Notes: generated by a model from the letters alone, not told the origin. DNA of 64,000 bases from Pogostemon cablin (GCA_023678885.1 CM042979.1:25906981-25970980); one strand, 5' to 3'; positions 10,657-23,113 are shown, numbered from the stretch's first letter. Numbers and translations: made by a program.

Positions 10657-12175
10657 AAGATGGCGAAGCTAAAGCAAGGAAAAGAAACAGAATTTTAGAT
10701 TTGGGATGACGGACTCCTTACTTTTAAAAATCGTATTTGTGTTCCATCAGAACTTAATATTCGAAGAGCTAGGAAGCCCATTCTTCAGCTTATGCGATGC
10801 ATCCTGGTAGTATCAAAATATACAGAACGCTTCGGAAGCATTATTGGTGGCCAGGCATGAAACGGGAGGTTGCTGAATTCGTATCAAAATGTTTATCATG
10901 CCAACAGATAAAAGCTGAACACCAAAGACCATCTGGTATGCTTCAACCACTACCTATTCCTGAGTGGAAATGGAAGAACATCACGATAGACTTTGTTTCC
11001 GATTTGCCTCGAACGCAAAAGGGTCATGTCTCAATTTGGGTCATTGTTGATCGTTTGACGAAATCGGCACATTTCCTTTCGGTACACACCAATGACTCTT
11101 TAGAGAAACTTGTCAAGTTATATGTGGATGAAATCGTGATATTGCATGGGTACCAGTGTCAATCATATCAAATCGAGATCCACGATTCATTTCACATTTT
11201 TGGCCTAGTCTGCAAAGGGCGTTGGGTACGAAACTTCTATTCAGTACTTCGTTTCAACCACAGACTGATGGACAGTCAGAGAGAACTATACAGACGCTAG
11301 AAGACATGCTACGTGCAGTGGTGTTGAATTTGGGAGGTAGCTGGGATAGGTACGTGACTTTGGTGGAGTTTGCTTATAACAAGAGTTATCATTCAAGCAT
11401 TGGAATGCCCCCGTACGAAGCTCTTTATGGCCGAAAGTGTCAGATACCACTCTTTTGGGATGAGGTTGGTGAGAGACAAATCAAACAAGTAGAGCTTATC
11501 TAAGATGCAAAGGAAAAAGTACAACTTATTCGAGACAGACTTAAAGCAGCACAAGATCGACAGAAAAGCTATGCAGATAATAAGAGGCGCGAGTTGGAGT
11601 TTAATGTTGGAGACAAAGTGTTTCTGAAAGTTTCTCAGTGGAAGGGCGTGCTGCGATTCCACCATCGAGGAAAGTTAAGTCCGAGGTATATTGGCCCGTT
11701 TACGATCTTGCAAAGGATTGGTCGTGTCGCGTATCGACTTGAGCTACCATCAGAATTGTCAAAGGTTCACGATGTCTTCCATGTCTCTATGCTTAGAAAA
11801 TATGAACCAGATCCTTCACATGTGCTCAAATGTCCCCCATTTGCATTAAAGAAAAATCTATCGTACGAAGTCCAACCTGTTCAAATTGTGAATCGCCAAG
11901 AGAAAATGCTTCGTAATAAATCCATTCCTATGGTGAGGGTTCTGTGGAGAAGTGATCGAATTGAAGAAGAAACATGGGAGCCAGAGTCTGTTATGTGTCA
12001 ACAACATCCACATCTCTTTTCATCTCTAGGTATGTTTACGTTTCGAGGACGAAACTTTTTAGAGGAGGGGATACCTTATAATGTCTTGCCTCAACTTTTA
12101 AAAGCCCAAAATAATTTATTTATCTTTGGCTCAAACCTTATAATATATCAGCCCCAAACTAGAATTTGTTTTTAG
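10657..12175 (+). pseudogene. pol, second part: integrase and chromodomain-like C terminus
   Basis: The integrase zinc-binding region (CLSCQQIKAEH) is followed by a catalytic core recognisable from ITIDFVSDLP and IVDRLTKSAHF. Breaks are a TAG at 10696, a frameshift near 10775, a one-base loss near 11150 (GGG TAC where GGG GTA is expected), and TAA at 11501. After 11594 come the DKVFLKVSQWKGV..F block and a chromodomain-like end (VRVLWRSDRIEEETWEPE, about 11935-11990), which is what marks chromoviruses. The frame runs through the polypurine tract and stops inside the 3' LTR at 12175. Confidence 0.9.
12061..12076 (+). other. polypurine tract of the Tekay-like element
   Basis: AGAGGAGGGGATACCT immediately precedes the 3' LTR and would prime plus-strand synthesis. 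It lies inside the open reading frame of pol. Confidence 0.75.
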
Positions 12176-14405
12176 AGCCCAAAATCTATTTAATTATTAT
12201 TAGCCCAACTAGAATTTGCTTTTAGAGCCCAAAATCTATATATTTATTTTTTGCCCAAAGTCTAACTCACTTAAATAGCTTAATCTATTAATAAGCCCAG
12301 CCCATCAATAGCCCCAACAATATATATCAAAAATAGAATAAAAAGAAGAAAGGAAGATAAGAAATAAGAAAGGGCTTCTAGAACATCCAAGAGGGGGAAA
12401 GAAGAGGAGAAACCCTTGTGATCAAATTCTCCCATACAACTCTCATTTTAGTTGGTGTATAAGTGTGTTAAGATAAGTAATATGTCAATTAAGCTTCCTT
12501 TCTCCATGATTTTGTGATTTTGTTGGGTTTCTTCCTAGTAAAGGGAAATTCGTATGCTTCTGTTCGACCTACTTTCGATATAGCTATTGATCTTAGAAAG
12601 TTGCGAACTTAATTTCAATACGTAGCTGGATTCGTTAGCTTTCTGTAATCACTTGAAACACCTCAATCTGATTTTTCTACAATTAGTTATGAATTTTTTT
12701 GTGAACTGCCGCAGGCTAGAAAATTTCAGAATTTGTTATGTCAAATTCAAATTTATTTCCTATCGTTTCGTTTGAGAAATGATATGAACCGGGTTATGTG
12801 AGACTCGGAGTTGGTGTTGAGGAGTTACGAGCTGCCCTTTATTTAATATCAACCCCTATGTATATTGATTTGTATTCATTTGCTTATCTACTTTTTAGGT
12901 AAAGATCAATCGTCGAAGGGCAAGGGAATAACTTCAGATTTCGGAGAGAGTTAATCATTTTCTTGTGAGATGATAATTTGGGAATGCCTTCTCTTGTGGG
13001 AAGTATAGACCCTTGACAAGTTTGCATTCATTTTCTTTACTTACTTGATAAGAAAATTACTTGGTGATGTGTTATGTGGTAAAGAGGCTGATTGGCTCAA
13101 TTGCTCTAGGTTGAGCCTGATTGGCATGATATAGTCCATTGATTATCTTATATTATTTTATATAGAGTCCTGTCAGCCATATATTACGGGTATTGTTTGT
13201 TTTAATTTATAGAGCCTTGCTGGCTCAATATATGATATCATTTGTTGTGAAGTATTTGAGGATTAATCTATTGATAATATTGTGACTTGAGTTGTTATGC
13301 ATTTGATGATTTATATGCATACCTGGTACCAAGGTTAAGTAGCTCGAATTGGTCACGGTTCGGGTGAGTTGGAGCGACATTGATTTAAGTAGCCCGTATA
13401 GTCGCGGTTCGGGTGAGTTAGAGTGACAAACTAATCGCCCGTGGCTTGGCAAACTTGGGTGAGTTAGATCTAACGAGGCACCTGTCCATTTGCCAAATAT
13501 TGATACTCTGGAAGGAGATCGTTAGATAGATCAGCCTATTATAGGCTCAGTCAACATCACCGGTGTGGGACACGCATGTTATATATGTTTATATGTTTTA
13601 TCATTTCAAGGATCTCATTGATATTAAATTGTGGTACTTGGTATATGTTGAGAAAGAGAACTAACCTTCATTTTGTCTAGAGTAACGGTGATGGGCTTGG
13701 ACTGACTCTCGACGGAGAGCTCAGTTCGAGGAGGATATTGGCTACCCATGCGTCTTTTATGTGTTAACATGTTGTTTGAACTAAATGTGTTATTTTTTAA
13801 ATGCGTATAGAGGTTTTATTTTCATTAATTTATATATTGTGTAAGAAATACTTGATGTGGAATGCAAATGTTGGATTTTAAGTTATTAGTCTTTAACGTG
13901 AGTACATACTTCGTATAAGGGTTGGCGTGATCGGCTTATCACCTCACTGAACTAGTGGTTTTGCTCACCCCCCACCATTCCTTTCCTTTTCAGGCGGTTG
14001 ATATCTTTTGGTTGGAGGTTTGCCTATCTTTTACTCGTCATCCGATCAGTGCTTGGGTACTCTTCTTTTTGTGTATAAATTGGCGGATCCATTGGCGAGA
14101 TTGTATAGTTCATATCTGGTACCCCTTGATGTTTTTTTTTTACTTTTGCGATGTTATATCGCTTGTGTATATTTTCTTCAGACCGAGTTACATCATTGTA
14201 TTTTGTTCCTTTGTAAATCTTTGGTGGTATGTTATGAAAATGTTGTCCTCGGGTAGTACTCGTTATCATCAGTTGTTCTATCCTACAAGTATTTGATAGC
14301 AAGCCTTACGTTTTCTATAAATTTTCGGAGTAGAGTGCACCCATTCCGTGAAATTTATAATTAACGTGGCGGTTGTCGCGTTCTGTCTACGGTCGGGGCG
14401 TGACA
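12077..14405 (+). repeat. 3' LTR of the Tekay-like element (2329 bp)
   Basis: It matches 4635-6974 along its whole length, with scattered substitutions and small indels, and starts and ends identically (TATAATGTCTTG, GGGGCGTGACA). It is followed by the TSD AAGAT. Confidence 0.92.
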
Positions 14406-14410
14406 AAGAT

Positions 14411-15284
14411 TCTCTCTCCTTCTCTTTCTCTCTCTAGTTAATTCAGATATGAATCTTGAAAAATAGTTTGACTTGCCGTTATCGTTGTTAATGGTCTGTT
14501 GCACTTAATTATCTATAGTCAAAATATACTCCATCCGTCCACCACCATGTATTTTGTCATTTTGGGTCATTCATTTTTAAAGTATTTATTTTTTATTTTT
14601 AATAAAAGAACCCACACATAGTCCATAATTTCTCACTAATATACAACTATTCATTTTATATAAAATAATAATATTTCTTAATACTTATTTTGGGATTTTA
14701 TGAAATTTGAAAACCGTTAATAGTGTCCTATAGAAAAATCTAATTTTATATACTCCATATTGATGCTATGATTTCAATATTTCAATTAATTTTAATATAT
14801 AATACTAAACTAATGAGTCCAACCTAAGTAAAGTAGTATCAAATCTTATACCCAAACTTATTTCCCACATTTTTTGAGAGAAAAACTTAATTATTTTAAA
14901 TAAACATTTACATCATTCATATTTCAATAAATGTTTTTAATGAAAAATTGTACTCGTAAGTGTATACTACTCCTAGGTGTATACCTTTAAAATAAAATGT
15001 TACTACAGTTTGTATACTCGGGGACACAAGAGATCAATTCTTAAAATAATGTTTGTTTATTTTGATAAGTTGGTCTCTTGTGTCCCCATGTGCACAAGAT
15101 GTGTAAGGTACAATATTTTGTTTTAAAGAATATACATTTTAATTAATAATTGTATAACATCTTGTTGTAAAGGGTATACACTTTTATTAAAATAATTTTT
15201 CTTCAAAAAAAAAGTATAACTAAAAGATAACACTAAAGGGTATATTAGTTATAAGTATTGTAGGTGACTTATTATGTGAAATTA
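14411..15284. other. intergenic DNA with a Stowaway-like end and a dispersed repeat
   Basis: A CT-rich microsatellite lies at 14408-14437. A Stowaway-type terminus (CTCCATCCGTCC after TA) starts at 14529; its right end is unclear, perhaps near 14755. Bases 14850-15065 are the paralogue of 3460-3671 plus 4534-4610. Bases 15066-15200 share TTGT..AAAGGGTATACACTTT blocks with 31676-31950. No gene seen. Confidence 0.5.
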
Positions 15285-15290
15285 ATGCAG

Positions 15291-16034
15291 GCATTGAAAA
15301 TGGTACCGAGAGAAAAAGTAGAAATAGGTACGAAGTTTGGGGTATGTATTAAGGATGGGAAGGCAGAGATACATGGTGATCCAGCATATGTGAGGGCAGC
15401 ATGTGAAGCAAGCTTGAAACGTTTAGATATCGAAATTTTTATACGTGTATTTTAATGGTCATTAATTGTGGTACAGCATTTTAATAAAAAATTAGTTATG
15501 GAATGCTAATTTATTTATTTTTATCGATAAATGTTCCGTCTAGTTAAGTGGAATAGGATGCGAATCGTATTATTTTGTGTCTTGGGGTACACATAAAAAA
15601 GAGGCCAATGAATCAAGACCCACATAATGAAGCTAGAATTTCTTTTAGTATTTGTAAGTGATTATTATAAGAAATAATAAGTTAACAAAGAATTTATTTT
15701 TGTGTTTGTAGATGATTATTAAAATTAACCATGCATATATAATTTGTGGTGTTATAGCTAATACTATTTCATTAATTTTATGTTTTATGATTTTAAAGAT
15801 GGGAGAATTGAAGAAAGTCGTTCATGAAGGGAAAATTAAATATGTTGGAGTGTGCTTCAACCATAAAAAGGGGTCATGCTATTCATCCAATAACTGCAGT
15901 TCAAAACGAATGGTCTTTCCGTGAAACTAACTCAAGAAGAGATGGATGAACTCGAATCGTATGCCTCAGCAGACGTGGTTAAGGGAGAAAGGCATGCGGT
16001 GATGGCTCCACTTGTCCTCTTGGAAGGCGAGTAG
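15291..16034 (+). pseudogene. aldo/keto reductase pseudogene, paralogue of the gene at 27827
   Basis: Three pieces match the intact gene. Bases 15291 to about 15435 equal exon 2 (after an intact AG acceptor) up to LKRLDI, then lose the end of the exon including the catalytic His. Bases 15799 to about 15910 equal exon 3 through QNEWSF, with a disturbed middle. Bases 15917-16034 equal the last third of exon 5 and end at TAG. The exon 3 and exon 5 pieces are fused directly, so exon 4 and most of exon 5 are deleted, and exon 1 is absent. The 3' UTR similarity continues to about 16160. Introns are retained, so it arose by DNA duplication rather than retroposition. Confidence 0.85.
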
Positions 16035-16207
16035 TGAATTACTCACTAACATGGCTACTCTTTTTTAGGTACCTCCTTTCATCATTCTGCACTCAAGTAG
16101 CGTGTATCAAGCAACTCGAGCTTTAAGATTATGTATGAACTTTTTTAAATAATGATGAGATTTGACAACTCTGATGTATTAGTCATCTCTAAATGGGATT
16201 TGAAACA

Positions 16208-18484
16208 TTTTGCAGAAGAGCAATGTATACTTCTAAAGGGGTGATACAATTGCTGCTGCACTATTCCCCTCCCTGTAAATGTGGCTGATCCTGAATTGCA
16301 TCACAGATATAATATCTCTAACAATTCTCCAATTCTGCAAGAATTTCCAAGGAACATCCGGGCTATCTGAAGATAAGGCGTGCACAACATATGTAGAATC
16401 TGTTTCTAACCAAAGATAAAACCAGTCTCTGTCATAAGCAATCTCAATTGCCAAAATAGCCGTATGAAGTTTAGCTTCATAAGCAAATCCTTGCCCAAAA
16501 CCACAAGTAAAGCTCCCAAGATGCTGCCCAAGATGATCTTGAAAAAATACACCTCCTGCGATGTTACCTGGTGCAGAATCTGCATGCCCATCAGTGTTAA
16601 TCTTAACCCAACCAATACTAGGAGGAATCCAACGAACAGGAATAACATAAAGAACCTTACTCGGATGACCATGAATCCCAAAATAGTGCAAGGTATGAAA
16701 ATCCTCCATGTTATTGTTCATAATACCAACATCAAACTTATCCATCTCTTTAGCCATGGCCATAATAGATGCCTTAATATGTATTGGGCGAACTTGTTTC
16801 TCAATAGAATTTCCATCATCATCAAAAGTACAAGCTTTAGCCATGTGAGTATTACGAACACTCCATATAAGCCAAACATAAGTGACAAGTACGAATATCC
16901 AAATAGAAATAACCTGGCTGCTTCCCTGCATCGTGATAGCCTGGAGAAGAAATGTGATAAAACCACCTTCAAGGTTCGACCTATTACCAAAATAGAAACC
17001 CTGTAAAATATGATGAAGCACTTCATTCGAAACAGGACATTCCAGCAAAATATGATCAATGGATTCCGATACACCTTTACAAAGGTAACATCTTGAAGGT
17101 CCCTTAAAACCTCTTTCCGAAAAAGTATCCCAAGTCAAAAAAATACCACGAATAGCTTTCCAAGCAACAATAGATCGCCTAGGTGGTATGAAATTTGCCC
17201 AAATCCAAGGCCCCCAATTAACCGAAGGGTAACTGGAGCGAAGATGATTGTATGCCAACTTGGAAGTAACTTTGCCCTTAACGGAATGATTACAACATTT
17301 CCTGTCAGCATGATTCAGGGAGATGCGAACAAGCAAAATAGCATGAAAGATATGGGGATAAGTATTAGCAAAATCCTCCGTAAAATGCCACTTTCCATCA
17401 TAATAGTAATCAGAAATAGTATCATCAAAGTAATTCATGTACTCCATAAGGATATTAACCTGATCAGCAATAGAGATTCCAAGCCAATTATCAAGCCAAA
17501 ATTTCACAGACGAATTATGTCCTACCACCCAAGTACTGTCAATAAGCAAACGGTTGATATGAGGCATACATCCTTTGCGAAGAGATGAAGAAAGCTGATG
17601 GTTATGGGGCAAATTATTACGAAACCATCTATGTCTAAAGATATACAATGAAGTACCCCTATCAAGAATATCCCAACAGAATTTCATGAGGTAAGCTTCA
17701 TTCGCAATACGAAGTGAACGAACCCCCAAACCACCCTCGTCAGTAGAAGTACACACCTTTTTCCAATTAACACAAATGTAATTCCTCTTCGAGGTGTTAC
17801 CAGTCCAGAGAAAATTACGGATTGCCATTTCCAGGCGATTAAGCTGAGCACGGGGCCATCTGTAAACCATCATAACATGAACATCGGAAGAAATAATAAT
17901 AGAATTAATGAGACAAATTCTACCAGCCGCCGAAAGAGATTCACTTTTCCACCTACCAAATTTGTTGATAATACCATCCGTAATACCTTGGAAATAAGAA
18001 ATCTTGGGTGTTCCAACGAAAGTAGGGACACCAAGATACCGGAAAGGGTAAGATCCATCCAAAATACCCAACTCCACTCTCACCTGATGTTTTTGACGAA
18101 GTGCTTAGTGTGCTTACCGTAATAAGCCCTGGATTTATTTGGGTTGAAAACCTAGCCAGATAAATCACCATAACCCTCCAAAACAATTTTGATAGCCGAG
18201 ATAGAACCAACATTTCCCCTACAAAATATGACAGTGTCATCTGCATAAAAAAGCTGATAGGGGAGAAAGAAACAATTACGACCAGCAACCGCCCTGTGAA
18301 TACGTCTGATATCAACGAATTTGTAAATCCATAGACCCAACACCTCCTCAGCAATACAAAGAGGAGTGGAGACAAAGGATCCCCTTGTCTAACCCCTCTC
18401 CCACATCCAAAATAACCATAAGAAATACCATTGATCAAAATAGAAATCTTTGCAGATGCAAAAATACCTCTAAGAAGAACAAGT
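16208..18484 (-). pseudogene. LINE (L1-type non-LTR retrotransposon) fragment, RT to RNase H, 5'-truncated
   Basis: Read from 18484 down: RT palm motif GVRQGDPLSPLLF (about 18400), YADDT box (about 18235), a stop and frameshifts near 18150-18085, then a long open stretch 18083-16233. That stretch holds the RT thumb (FRYLGVPTFVG, LSAAGRICLINS), a zf-RVT finger (CYLC..DHILLEC), and a C-terminal RNase H (INTDGHADS, EAKLHTAIL, LETDSTYVV). The last RNase H motif reads GNSAAAIV, where plant LINEs normally have an Asp, so that catalytic residue seems lost. The element ends a few tens of bases after the reductase pseudogene 3' UTR; I see no clear poly-A tail or TSD. Confidence 0.88.
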
Positions 18485-18659
18485 ATAGTATTTACGTGTC
18501 ACTCATCTAATATTAATATGTATAGTAAATAAGATGTAACACTAAAATATATAGTACTACATTATAGTATCTCGCATCCATAGCAAAAATGGAGTAATAT
18601 AATCTTTATTCTTTTTCTTCAGCATTAATATGAATTAATTATCACTGCTTCTTAAAAAA

Positions 18660-18890
18660 TAATTTCTAATTAAATTCTTGATCACATCATCTTCGAATGT
18701 GCAAGTTCCAAGTTGTTGCGTGCGTTCGTTGTGACCATTTGGAGAGATTTTATTCTAAACTCTCCGAATCCTATCTTTTTGTTTAACCGAGTAAATTATT
18801 TTTGGTTGTTTTATTTTGCTGTCTTACCATCTGAGGGTTTTTTATGCTTTCTCTTATTTGAGCTTTTCTTATTTTCTTGATTCACATTGT
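18660..18890 (+). pseudogene. possible second LINE remnant (zf-RVT region)
   Basis: A forward frame from about 18673 reads ILDHIIFECASSKLL followed by WRDF, resembling the zf-RVT finger end of plant LINEs (DH..FEC). It is short, opposite in strand to the neighbouring LINE, and could be chance. Confidence 0.3.
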
Positions 18891-19328
18891 GGCAGAGTTA
18901 CAAAATTGTTAAGATCGGTCTTATCAAATTTTAAATAAAACCTTTTTTTTATTCATTTAAATTTTTAGATAAGATAATAAAATAATATGACTAAATAAAA
19001 GTTTATGCTCAAATTTACAATTTGCTTTTATGGCTAATTATTTTGTGTATTTACCTTCACTAAATTTTTCAGAAACTTTTATATATATATATATACTAAT
19101 TACGAATACGCTGCTATAAATAACTTTTTAAAAATATGAGGTATCGTGACGTGGTTAATTTTTGTATATTTTTTAATTTTTTATTTTAATATCACATATA
19201 TAATCTTTCTACCTTTATTCATTATTATTATTATTATTATTATTCATGCATATCTTTAAATTATATATATTTATAAATTAAATATCACCTTTAATCATAT
19301 TTTTTATTGGTTGGGAATAGATAATCAA
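18891..19328. other. AT-rich intergenic DNA with microsatellites
   Basis: A (TA)n run lies near 19081-19096 and an (ATT)n run of about eight units near 19219-19243. No coding signal. Confidence 0.6.
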
Positions 19329-19337
19329 TAAAATATA

Positions 19338-19637
19338 GGGTAAATTACCAAAACCCCTCTCGAGATTTGTCCAAATTACCAAATAAACTCAGTGATTTGA
19401 AAAATTATCAATTACCCCCTTTTAAATTTTTTTTAAAAAAATAGTAAAATTTAAAAATATAATGTTAAATATATGGGTCTTGATGCCATTTCCATCCTTC
19501 TTTATTTTTAAAAAAAGTGTATTTTTATTAATATTCAAATAAAAAATAAGTTAAAGGGGGTAATTAGTAATTTTTCAAACCACGGAATTTATTTTGTAGT
19601 TTGGACAAACTTCGAGGGGGGTTTTGGTAATTTACCC
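19338..19637. mobile_element. Mutator-type MITE, 300 bp, 9-bp TSD
   Basis: Inverted ends GGGTAAATTACCAAAACCCC and its complement bound the element. The exact 9-bp duplication TAAAATATA at 19329-19337 and 19638-19646 is diagnostic of Mutator-like insertion. The whole element is close to a single hairpin (AATTACCCCCTTT against AAAGGGGGTAATT inside), with no coding capacity. Confidence 0.85.
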
Positions 19638-19934
19638 TAAAATATATCCAACTTATTATTATTATTCATCTATATATCTTCAAATTAAATATACACCTTT
19701 AATTATATTTTTTGATTAGTTATAATAATTCATCCGAGTATTACGCGGGAATCTGTACTCGTATATATATATACACACTAATGAATAAAAATATATACAC
19801 TTTATTAGTGAATAATCTATAAGTCTTTTTTAATAAAAAAATTACATTATTAAAAAACATATACAATATACACTATTGAATAAAACACGTATGGATACAA
19901 GTATACATGCACAGGATGAACTCTAAATTTATTA

Positions 19935-20225
19935 CTCCCTCCGTCCCGGGTATTTTTACCCGTTTGTACGGGCACGGAGATTAAGACGTTTTATTTTTTT
20001 AATATATAATGTAAGAGAAAATAGGGATAAATTAGTAATTTGAAAAGAAAAAGTGAATAAAGTTGTTGGGAATGATGAATAAAGTGTAAAAAAGTAATTA
20101 AAGTTGTTGGGATTGTAAAAAGTATGTAATAAAATATTATGTATTTTTTCCAAAAATGGAATGGGTAAAAATACGTGGGACACCCCAAAATGGAAAGTGG
20201 GTAAAAATACGTGGGACGGAGGGAG
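19935..20225. mobile_element. Stowaway MITE (Tc1/mariner type), 291 bp
   Basis: Ends CTCCCTCCGTCCC and GGGACGGAGGGAG, flanked by TA at 19933-19934 and 20226-20227. No transposase. The antisense ORFs across it are composition artefacts. Confidence 0.88.
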
Positions 20226-20227
20226 TA

Positions 20228-21447
20228 CATGAAACATTACTTTATACATGTATATTAATGTAAAGGCTAAAACTTGCGTGCATTTGGGATATCATGCTCC
20301 CAAATCCTGTGTTTTCTTAAAGTTGTAGTACTCTTTAATATTAAATTTTATATCTTTTAGTATAAGAATGTGTACTCTTTATTTTTTTAATTTTTTAATC
20401 AAACATTATAAATTATTCATATTTCACGATCTATTCATTAAAAAAAATACTCTTATTAATTAAAATATATATCTTTTAAAACAAAATGGTATACCTTTAC
20501 ATGTTGCAACTAATAATAGAGACTAACTCATATGCAAATATAAATGATACTTTTTTTACACTTGCCTTTGCTCATCCTGATCTTAAATCATCTAATTTTT
20601 AATATTTATCTTTCTATGATACAGTACATTATTTCAATTATTGTTATTTTTTCAATTCAAGAGAATTTGTCGGTCAGAATTGGCGAGTATAATCCTCCAC
20701 TAAGAGCAGTCCCCTATTATTTATATTTTTGTTATTTTATTAAGCAAGATTATGCCAATAATGGTTTGAATAGATTGACATTTGGGGCCTAGATCAGTTT
20801 ATCTGCACCGAAAAGGCGAAAAAAAATCTTTTAATAAAATTACATCAATGTATGATATGATTCACTGGAAAAGACCACTTTGAAAGCACCATCTTGACTA
20901 ACAATTTAATTTCTCCGATATATAAATAAATTCAAACTTGATTTTTTTGTTCATTTAAATAAGTGACTTCACATTTCAAGTAAAAAAAAAATTAAAAAAA
21001 TAGTTCCAATTATAAATACACTTTATTTTAAAATTTTACACTTTTTCAGCTCACATAATTGATGTTTCTCTTATCTCCTTATCATTTATGCTAATGTAAC
21101 ATAAAGTCATAACTAGTTTTGTACAATTTATTACTGAATTTCTAGTTTGTTATGAAAGATGAATAGTATATTTATTAAGAAAATAAATATTGTATTCAAT
21201 AAAATTTTTAGTTTATAATGTTCTCTTATCTAGCTGGATCCTCGCTAAGGTGAGTGATCCAGTTCGATTACCTTTGGGAATGAATAAGAGGAGAGTTAAG
21301 AGGGAGTATGGGTGTTTGGTGAACTAACTAATTATTTTATACTAACAATTAACATTGTCCGATAAAAAATAAAATAAATATAAATATAAATAGAATGCGT
21401 GGAAATTAACTATGTGAACTCATTTACATGGATTAATTTGAGAGTAG
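20228..21447. other. AT-rich intergenic DNA
   Basis: No gene, RNA gene or clear element found. A short less AT-rich island near 21230-21310 is unassigned. Confidence 0.5.
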
Positions 21448-21449
21448 TA

Positions 21450-21692
21450 CTCCCTTCGTCCGCTTCTAAAGTATCAATTTCACTATTCCTGACGTCCGCT
21501 TCAAAGATATCAATTTTCTCTATTTTTTAGTAAAAAAAGTACACAATATGACATACCACTTCACTCTAATACAACTATCCACTTTACCTATAATAATAAT
21601 ACTCCTTAATCCACGTACAAAAAGCAAATAAAGACCTTAGAACTGTTCACATGCAAAAAGCAAATGAATACCTTAGAACCGGACAGATGGAG
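21450..21692. mobile_element. degenerate Stowaway MITE
   Basis: Starts CTCCCTTCGTCCGC after TA and ends ACCGGACAGATGGAG before TA. The interior has typical CCACTTC..TAATACAACTA and AATCCACGT blocks shared with the other Stowaways in this window. Confidence 0.7.
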
Positions 21693-21694
21693 TA

Positions 21695-22514
21695 TTTTAT
21701 TTATTTATTACACAAAATACTACACTTAAAAAATCATAAAATTTACCTATAAAACAACCTTTACTTATTATGTTGAATCCGGAGGAAGTTAGTGTTAGAT
21801 TATGTTAATTGATAAATGAGTAATGAAGTGAACTCAATAAAAAGAAAATAAAAATAAAAATTAGTACTCAAATTTAATAAAAATATAAAAATTATAATCA
21901 TATCAAATTTTGGGAGGAGTATTGGTTCGTCATTCTATAAAATAAAATTTTATATACTAAAGAGTTGATAAATTCAAATACAAAATTTTGAAGAGTAATT
22001 GATAAATTCAAATACAAAATTTTAAAGAGTAAATTTTTCATTAAAAAATTAATAATTCATATCTTTTAAAAAGTAATTTTTTATAGGGTTCACATGAAAA
22101 TCTTCTTCATGTGAGTATTAATTAAAGGGTTTACTTTCTTGTGAGACAAACATATACAAGACTGGTTATGTTTAAGTATACTTATTACTATTATATAGAC
22201 CGATTAGGTTGTTCATGCATTACATTTTAAAAAAAACATACTTTAATAACTAATAATCATACTTTATTTATATAACAATCATACTTTTAATACGTCTCAC
22301 AAACTTCTCATACAAGTATTGTTTCACAAGATAATATTTCATATGTATGCTGATAAGATTATTCATTTTACCATTTTAATTGTTCAGTTTAAAGATACCT
22401 ATTTTTCTTTTATAAATATTCATTTTTCTTTTTTTGATAAACAAGACTCACACAATCTACCATTCACTATTTCAGTTGTTTGTTTTAAAGATATCAATTT
22501 TTCTTGTAAAGATA
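21695..22514. other. AT-rich intergenic DNA with Stowaway debris
   Basis: Bases 22365-22510 carry repeated TTTTAAAGATA.C.ATTTTTC blocks like Stowaway interiors, but no ends that can be paired. No gene. Confidence 0.4.
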
Positions 22515-22516
22515 TA

Positions 22517-22734
22517 CTTCCTTCCGCAAAACCACTTATAAGATGTTTATTTTACCATTTTGGGCGTCCACTTCAGAGGTATTCATATTCCATATTTAGT
22601 AAAAAAGTACACTACATGGCCCACCACTTCCCTCTAATACAACTACTCACTACACATATAATAATAATATTCCTTGATACTCCTTAATCCACGTGCAAAA
22701 AACATATGACTACCTTCTAGGTGGTCAGAGAGAG
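22517..22734. mobile_element. degenerate Stowaway MITE, sibling of the outer MITE at 22873
   Basis: Preceded by TA at 22515-22516 and followed by TA at 22735-22736. Its interior (TTTGGGCGTCCAC, GGCCCACCACTT, AATCCACGTGC) aligns across the point where the 22873 element is interrupted, giving an uninterrupted reference for that nest. Confidence 0.6.
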
Positions 22735-23113
22735 TATCTATTTTTCTTTTTTTATAAACGGAACCCACACATAAACTACCACTCAATACTAATACAACAA
22801 TTCACTTATAAAATAATAATAATCTCAAATGAAATAATAATAATCCTAAATGCAAGTGGTTAAAAAAAACTACTCCCTCTATCCGCTTCTAAAATGTACA
22901 TTTTACTCCCCCCGTCCCATTGAAACGTACGCGTTTTTTTATTTTGGTCCGTCTCAATACAAGGTGTGTATTTCTCTTTTTGGTAAATGGGACCCACACA
23001 TATTAATTACTTCTCTCTCCATAGTCCCACATGTCATACAAATACACTTACCCACTTTACATTAAAATATTATTTCTCTCACCTCATTATACATTAAAAT
23101 ATTATATCCCTTA

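Larger units (their letters stand above)
4630..14410 (+). mobile_element. Ty3/gypsy chromovirus-type LTR retrotransposon (Tekay-like), complete but inactive
   Basis: The element spans 4635-14405 with a 5-bp TSD, AAGAT, at 4630-4634 and 14406-14410. The order is LTR, PBS, gag with zinc knuckle, protease, RT, RNase H, integrase, chromodomain-like tail, polypurine tract, LTR. This domain order and the long LTRs fit the Del/Tekay chromovirus lineage. The two LTRs are near-identical by eye, so insertion is fairly recent. It cannot be autonomous: there are nonsense codons at 8140, 9808, 10654, 10696 and 11501, and frameshifts near 10775 and 11150. Confidence 0.93.

Noticed and set aside
15264..15924. 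Second functional aldo/keto reductase
   Set aside because: Exons 1 and 4 and the catalytic His are missing and exons 3 and 5 are fused out of order.
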